From an uncultured Candidatus Saccharibacteria bacterium (GTDB taxonomy: Bacteria > Patescibacteriota > Saccharimonadia > Saccharimonadales > Saccharimonadaceae), in the NCBI GenBank assembly GCA_937958235.1, contig CALFGG010000075.1:1-8436 (forward strand): a DNA stretch of 8,436 nt, read 5' to 3'. The notes beneath the pieces are model-generated. The model saw only the letters and a list, made by a program, of their open reading frames with translations. It was not told where the DNA came from and made no database searches. Each line of letters opens with the position of its first letter. Positions within the stretch are counted from its first letter, which is position 1. The position numbers and the translations under genes are program-made. Below are positions 5,443 through 8,436 of this stretch, piece by piece.

Positions 5443-6495
5443 ATGAAGAAAATTTATAAAGTAGCGGTGGCGGCTTTGGTTGTGGCGGGCGTGGCTTTTG
5501 CTGGAGTAAAGTTTGCTGGCATGCTGGGTAAGCATGAAACGGGAAAAAAATACTCAATTGTGAGTACGAGTTTTCCTGGTTATGATTTTGCGCGTGCGGT
5601 AGCAGGAAATAATACAGAAGTCTCTGTAAAAATGTTATTGAAGCCGGGGGCTGAATCACATACCTTTGAGCCTACTCCGCAAGATATTTTAACAATTAAG
5701 AACAGTAATTTGTTTCTTTATGTTGGGGGAGACTCGGATGAATGGGTAAAAAAGGTGATCAGTGAAATTGATCCGAAGAAAACTAAGGTGATGAAGCTAG
5801 TCGATTTAGTAAAAACCAAAAATGAGGAAGTGGTCGAGGGGATGCAGGAAGATGAGGATGATCATAAGGATGATCACGACCATGATCATAAGCATGATCA
5901 CGACCACGACCACGACCACGATCATGATCACAAGCATGACCATGATCATAAAGAAGAGGAACCAGAGGTCGATGAGCATGTATGGACTAGTTTAAAGAAT
6001 GCTAAAGAGATTACAGAAAAGATTCTCAAGGCTGCTTTAGAATTTGATAAGGCAGAAGAAAAGAAGTTATCTGAAAATACTAAGAATTATACGGATAAAA
6101 TTGCTGCAGTCGACCAGAAAATTGGGGAAATGGTTAAGACAGCGAAGCGTAAAGAAATTATTGTTGGCGATCGTTTTCCGTTAAGGTATTTTGTAGATGA
6201 TTATGGAATTAAATATTATGCTGCCTTTCCAGGATGCTCGGAACAGACAGAAGCTAACGTAAAAACTGTAAGCTTCTTAGTAAAGAAGATCAAAGAAGAT
6301 AAAATTCCTGCTGTCTTTAAGATTGAGCTTTCAAATGGGTTAATTGCGGAAACTTTAGCAAAGGAGACGGGTGCAAAGATTTTGGAAATTCAATCTGCAC
6401 ATAATATTTCGGAAAAAGATTTTGAGAGCGGTGTGACATATGTAGATTTAATGGAGCGTAATTTTGAAGTGTTAAAAGAAGCTTTGAATAGTTAG
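5443..6495 (+). CDS. znuA: Metal (zinc/manganese) ABC transporter substrate-binding protein, ZnuA-like
   Basis: This is a cluster A-I metal-binding protein that captures Zn(II) or Mn(II) outside the membrane for the ATPase-permease encoded next. The start is ATG 5443, after AAGGAG at 5432-5437; an in-frame TTG at 5413 has no such site. The 350-residue product begins with MKK and a hydrophobic segment at 6-26 ending AFAG, but no lipobox cysteine, so it is either secreted or anchored by the uncleaved helix. Family landmarks are STSFPGYDFA (41-50), KPGAESHTFEPTPQD with ligand H73, DEHVWTS with ligand H179, and HNISEKDFESGVTYVDLM (320-337). The usual third His position reads GDRFPLRYF (242-250), as in a Firmicutes-type subgroup. 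Between the first two ligands is a long Asp-His loop (139-170). Znu/Adc/Mnt specificity cannot be settled from sequence; the His-rich loop favours zinc. Confidence 0.9.
   Translation: MKKIYKVAVAALVVAGVAFAGVKFAGMLGKHETGKKYSIVSTSFPGYDFARAVAGNNTEVSVKMLLKPGAESHTFEPTPQDILTIKNSNLFLYVGGDSDEWVKKVISEIDPKKTKVMKLVDLVKTKNEEVVEGMQEDEDDHKDDHDHDHKHDHDHDHDHDHDHKHDHDHKEEEPEVDEHVWTSLKNAKEITEKILKAALEFDKAEEKKLSENTKNYTDKIAAVDQKIGEMVKTAKRKEIIVGDRFPLRYFVDDYGIKYYAAFPGCSEQTEANVKTVSFLVKKIKEDKIPAVFKIELSNGLIAETLAKETGAKILEIQSAHNISEKDFESGVTYVDLMERNFEVLKEALNS
5872..5949 (+). repeat. Asp-His (GAYCAY) hexanucleotide repeat tract inside znuA
   Basis: Thirteen consecutive [Asp/Lys]-His dipeptides (residues 144-169) are encoded by GAY-CAY hexamers, interrupted by AAG-CAY at residues 150 and 164. 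The most uniform part is CACGAC repeated from 5899. This is the mobile histidine-rich loop found in zinc-specific ZnuA/AdcA proteins, thought to capture or buffer Zn(II). The repeat structure makes length change by slippage or unequal recombination plausible. Codon wobble (GAT/GAC, CAT/CAC) is mixed outside the core. Confidence 0.9.
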
Positions 6496-6555
6496 TATTC
6501 AAAACAGATGATATAGACGCGATATGAAAGAGTGGCTAAAAGGAATGAAGGGTTT

Positions 6556-7248
6556 ATGAAAGACGGCGGCGAGCCAATACTAACCGTAAAGAAGTTACAG
6601 GTAAGTTATGATAAAGTAAATGTTTTTTCGAATTTAAGCTTTGAAGTTCGTGAGGGGGATTTCATCTGTATCGTTGGACAAAATGGAGCTGGAAAATCAA
6701 CACTGATTAAGACTTTACTGGGGTCGATTAAGCAGAGTAAGGGTGAAATTATTTTTCATAACCTGAAACGTAAATTTATCGGCTATATGCCGCAGGAAAG
6801 TAAGGTGGATAAAAATTTTCCAGCTTCAGTATCTGAGATCGTTTATTCAGGGACGTTAAATCGGATAGGGGTACGACCGTTTTATGGGAGGGAAGAGGAA
6901 AAGGTGGTATCTGAATGCTTGAAGGAGTTGAAGATCTCAGACCTTACAAAACGTCACTTTGCAGATCTTTCGGGTGGGCAGAGACAGAAAGTCTTACTCG
7001 CTAGAGCTTTGGCAGCAACGTCAAAATTGTTAATCTTGGACGAACCATCGAATAATTTGGATTTTAAGTCAAAAATGGAATTATATGATAATTTGTTGAA
7101 GTTAAATAAAAAAGGCATTACGATTTTGATGGTGACACATGATCTTGATCATAAAAATTTGATAGGAAATAAAATATTGGCACTATCTGGAAAAGAATAT
7201 TTCTTTGGTGAAACTTGTGAATACGTGGAGAGAATTCATAATGTTTGA
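6556..7248 (+). CDS. znuC: Metal ABC transporter ATP-binding protein, ZnuC-like
   Basis: This is the cytoplasmic ATPase driving metal import through the permease encoded next. All ABC motifs are present: Walker A GQNGAGKST at 41-49, Q-loop Q80 in GYMPQ, signature LSGGQ at 138-142, Walker B LLILDEP at 158-164, and the switch histidine H195 in MVTHD. The 230-residue length is normal. I place the start at ATG 6556, preceded by GAAGGG three bases away and AAAAGGAA about ten bases away. A GTG at 6532 would add eight residues but has only a weak site. The gap from znuA is 60 bases without a convincing promoter or terminator, so it is probably co-transcribed. The last eight bases overlap the start of the permease gene. 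Confidence 0.92.
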   Translation: MKDGGEPILTVKKLQVSYDKVNVFSNLSFEVREGDFICIVGQNGAGKSTLIKTLLGSIKQSKGEIIFHNLKRKFIGYMPQESKVDKNFPASVSEIVYSGTLNRIGVRPFYGREEEKVVSECLKELKISDLTKRHFADLSGGQRQKVLLARALAATSKLLILDEPSNNLDFKSKMELYDNLLKLNKKGITILMVTHDLDHKNLIGNKILALSGKEYFFGETCEYVERIHNV

Positions 7249-8044
7249 GATATTTGGGCAAGGATTTTTAATGAGGGGGTTTATTGCTGGGTTGGTGATA
7301 TCAATCTCTGCAGCACTTATTGGGACGGCCTTAGTACTTAGAAGGAATGCGATGATTGGGGATGGGTTGTCGCATGTGGGGTTTGGGGCTTTTGCCGTTG
7401 CTACGGTATTGAATTTTGCACCTCTTGAATTTGCGATGCCAATCGTAATAATAATGTCGTTTTTAATTTTGAGATTAAATAGTAAAAATAAAATTCAGCC
7501 AGATGCAGCAATAGCGATGGTTTCAGCAGGTGCATTGGCGCTTGGTACTTTTGTGATTTCGATAACGCGTGGCGTAAATACAGATATAAATAATTATCTA
7601 TTTGGGAGTATTCTGTCGATTTCGGAAGGAGATATGATGATCAGTCTGTTCTTCTCAGTACTGGTGATTGGGATCTTTATCGGTTGTTATAACAAGATTT
7701 TTGCGTTAACTTTTGATGAGGATTTTGCAAAATCGATTGGAATTAAAACAAACTTATATAATGCAATATTTGCAGTACTTTGTTCAGTTGTAGTGGTTTT
7801 GGGGATGAGATTGATGGGGTCATTATTGATTTCGAGTTTGATTATTTTTCCAACGATGTCGGCAATGCAGCTAGTGAAAACATTTAAGAAGGTAATATTC
7901 ATATCAGTTCTGGTGTCCGTGGTTTGTTTTATGATAGGAATGTGGGCGTCTTATAGTTTATCCACGCCGACTGGTTCGACCATCGTATTAGTTAACCTAG
8001 CTGTATTTATTTTGGTACGACTAGTTCGCTGGGTACAGAAATAA
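7241..8044 (+). CDS. znuB: Metal ABC transporter permease, ZnuB-like
   Basis: This ABC-3 family membrane protein forms the translocation channel of the zinc/manganese importer. The 267-residue product starts MFEIFGQGFLMRGFIAGL, the standard family opening. It is followed by repeated hydrophobic segments and family signatures: ALIGTALVLRRNAMIGDGLSHVGFGAF (the cytoplasmic-loop region), DAAIAMVSAGALALG, NNYLFGSILSIS and GMRLMGSLLISSLIIFPTMSAMQL. ATG 7241 lies ten bases after GGAG (7227-7230), within the end of znuC. Candidate starts further upstream, such as TTG 7205, would only add residues read from the znuC C-terminus. Translational coupling with znuC is implied by the 8-base overlap. Confidence 0.93.
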   Translation: MFEIFGQGFLMRGFIAGLVISISAALIGTALVLRRNAMIGDGLSHVGFGAFAVATVLNFAPLEFAMPIVIIMSFLILRLNSKNKIQPDAAIAMVSAGALALGTFVISITRGVNTDINNYLFGSILSISEGDMMISLFFSVLVIGIFIGCYNKIFALTFDEDFAKSIGIKTNLYNAIFAVLCSVVVVLGMRLMGSLLISSLIIFPTMSAMQLVKTFKKVIFISVLVSVVCFMIGMWASYSLSTPTGSTIVLVNLAVFILVRLVRWVQK

Positions 8045-8047
8045 GAT

Positions 8048-8076
8048 TTGAAAAAATAAATAAATTATAATAAAAT
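8048..8076 (+). promoter_or_regulatory. Candidate sigma-70-type promoter for the ABC exporter gene
   Basis: TTGAAA (8048-8053) and TAAAAT (8071-8076) are separated by 17 bases, the ideal spacing. A TATAAT at 8066-8071 overlaps the -10 but lacks a correctly spaced -35. It lies just after the znuB stop, so the exporter is probably a separate transcription unit. Confidence 0.5.
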
Positions 8077-8092
8077 TATTCGATAAAAGAGT

Positions 8093-8113
8093 ATTCTTTC
8101 TTTAAACAAGAAT
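8093..8113. repeat. Short inverted repeat between promoter and start of the ABC exporter
   Basis: ATTCTT (8093-8098) and AAGAAT (8108-8113) are reverse complements across a 9-base loop, and they lie directly after the expected transcription start. They could form a weak leader hairpin or be a regulator-binding site. Six AT-rich pairs are close to what chance allows. Confidence 0.2.
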
Positions 8114-8139
8114 TCTAAATAGATCACGGGAGGTGATGG

Positions 8140-8436
8140 ATGCTGAAATTATTTAAGTATATGAAGCCATATTTCTGGCAGTGTTTGGTTTTGGTGCTGG
8201 CTGTTGGACTACAGGTTTTTGGTACATTGATGCTTCCGACGATGATGGCGGATATTGTAAATAATGGGATTAATAATAATGATACGGACTATATTTTTAG
8301 AACTGGTATCTTTATGTTTTTGGTCACTGTAGTGTCGGCGCTTGGCACTTTGGTGTCGTCCTATTTTTCGACTAAAGTGAGCGCTGGGATAAGTCGAGAT
8401 ATGAAACGTGATCTTTTTGCTAAGGTATTGTCTTTT
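8140..8436 (+). CDS. ABC exporter, permease-ATPase type (3' truncated by window edge)
   Basis: The first 99 residues of a membrane ABC transporter of the MdlA/LmrA half-transporter type are visible; the gene runs off the window. The opening MLKLFKYMKPYFWQ, a hydrophobic helix at about 14-38, PTMMADIVNNGI, a second helix at about 56-78 and the SAGISRDMKRDLFAKVLSF coupling-helix region are typical of the exporter transmembrane domain; the ATPase domain would follow. The ATG is preceded by GGAGGTGAT (8129-8137), nine bases complementary to the canonical 16S 3' end, with the GGAGG core six bases before the start. This is the strongest ribosome binding site in the window. Such genes are often one half of a heterodimer with the partner downstream, which cannot be checked here. 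Substrate unknown. Confidence 0.88.
   Translation, partial: MLKLFKYMKPYFWQCLVLVLAVGLQVFGTLMLPTMMADIVNNGINNNDTDYIFRTGIFMFLVTVVSALGTLVSSYFSTKVSAGISRDMKRDLFAKVLSF

Noticed and set aside
5872..5949. Short tandem repeats that might suggest a CRISPR or intergenic repeat array
   Set aside because: The repeat is in frame inside znuA, has no spacers and encodes the family's known His-rich loop.
7205..7240. Upstream start codons for znuB, giving a 279-residue product
   Set aside because: The added residues are read from the znuC end in another frame and do not resemble the family N-terminus; GGAG precedes ATG 7241.
5375..7248. UGA read as an amino acid, as in some candidate-phylum lineages
   Set aside because: TGA ends the zinc-ribbon gene and znuC at the expected family lengths, and no TGA interrupts a recognised domain, so the standard bacterial code fits.
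1..8436. Mobile elements, attachment sites, tRNA or rRNA genes
   Set aside because: No transposase, terminal repeats, cloverleaf-like segment or conserved rRNA sequence was seen on either strand.

Overview
The window is about 8.4 kb of moderately AT-rich bacterial DNA. Every recognisable gene lies on the + strand and the packing is tight, with several 1-8 base overlaps between stop and start codons. The gene content fits a Patescibacteria/CPR bacterium, most likely Candidatus Saccharibacteria (TM7). The reasons are a pilB-pilT-pilC type IV pilus block, a PilB tail lacking the usual cysteines, and a monoderm-style metal ABC transporter. This assignment is inference from gene content and style; no rRNA or other marker is present. 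TGA is used as a stop at the ends of the small zinc-ribbon gene and of znuC. That argues against the UGA-recoding lineages (Gracilibacteria, Absconditabacteria).

Region 1 (1-3091) is a type IV pilus motor block: the C-terminal part of the extension ATPase PilB (cut by the window edge), the retraction ATPase PilT, and the platform protein PilC. pilT has its own candidate extended -10 promoter. It overlaps pilC by one base, and pilC overlaps the next gene by one base. Region 2 (3091-4085) continues the same transcription unit with a complete RNase HI (GTG start inside the pilC stop) and a divergent CYTH/CyaB-like protein.

Region 3 (4086-5377) opens with a second promoter of the same extended -10 design. 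It holds a two-gene unit: a DUF4868 protein resembling KwaB of the Kiwa anti-phage system, and a 75-residue protein with seven cysteines placed one base downstream. No KwaA-like membrane partner is visible. This pair is the best candidate in the window for an undescribed (possibly defence) module.

Region 4 (5378-8044) is a zinc/manganese-type ABC importer: solute-binding protein (znuA-like) with a long Asp-His repeat loop and no lipobox, ATPase (znuC-like) and permease (znuB-like, overlapping znuC by 8 bases). A 14-base imperfect inverted repeat brackets a TATAAT box upstream and is a candidate metal-responsive operator. Region 5 (8045-8436) has a TTGAAA-N17-TAAAAT promoter, a strong ribosome binding site, and the first 99 codons of an ABC exporter cut by the window end.

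No tRNA, rRNA, CRISPR array or insertion sequence was seen. No gene-free stretch exceeds 100 bases.
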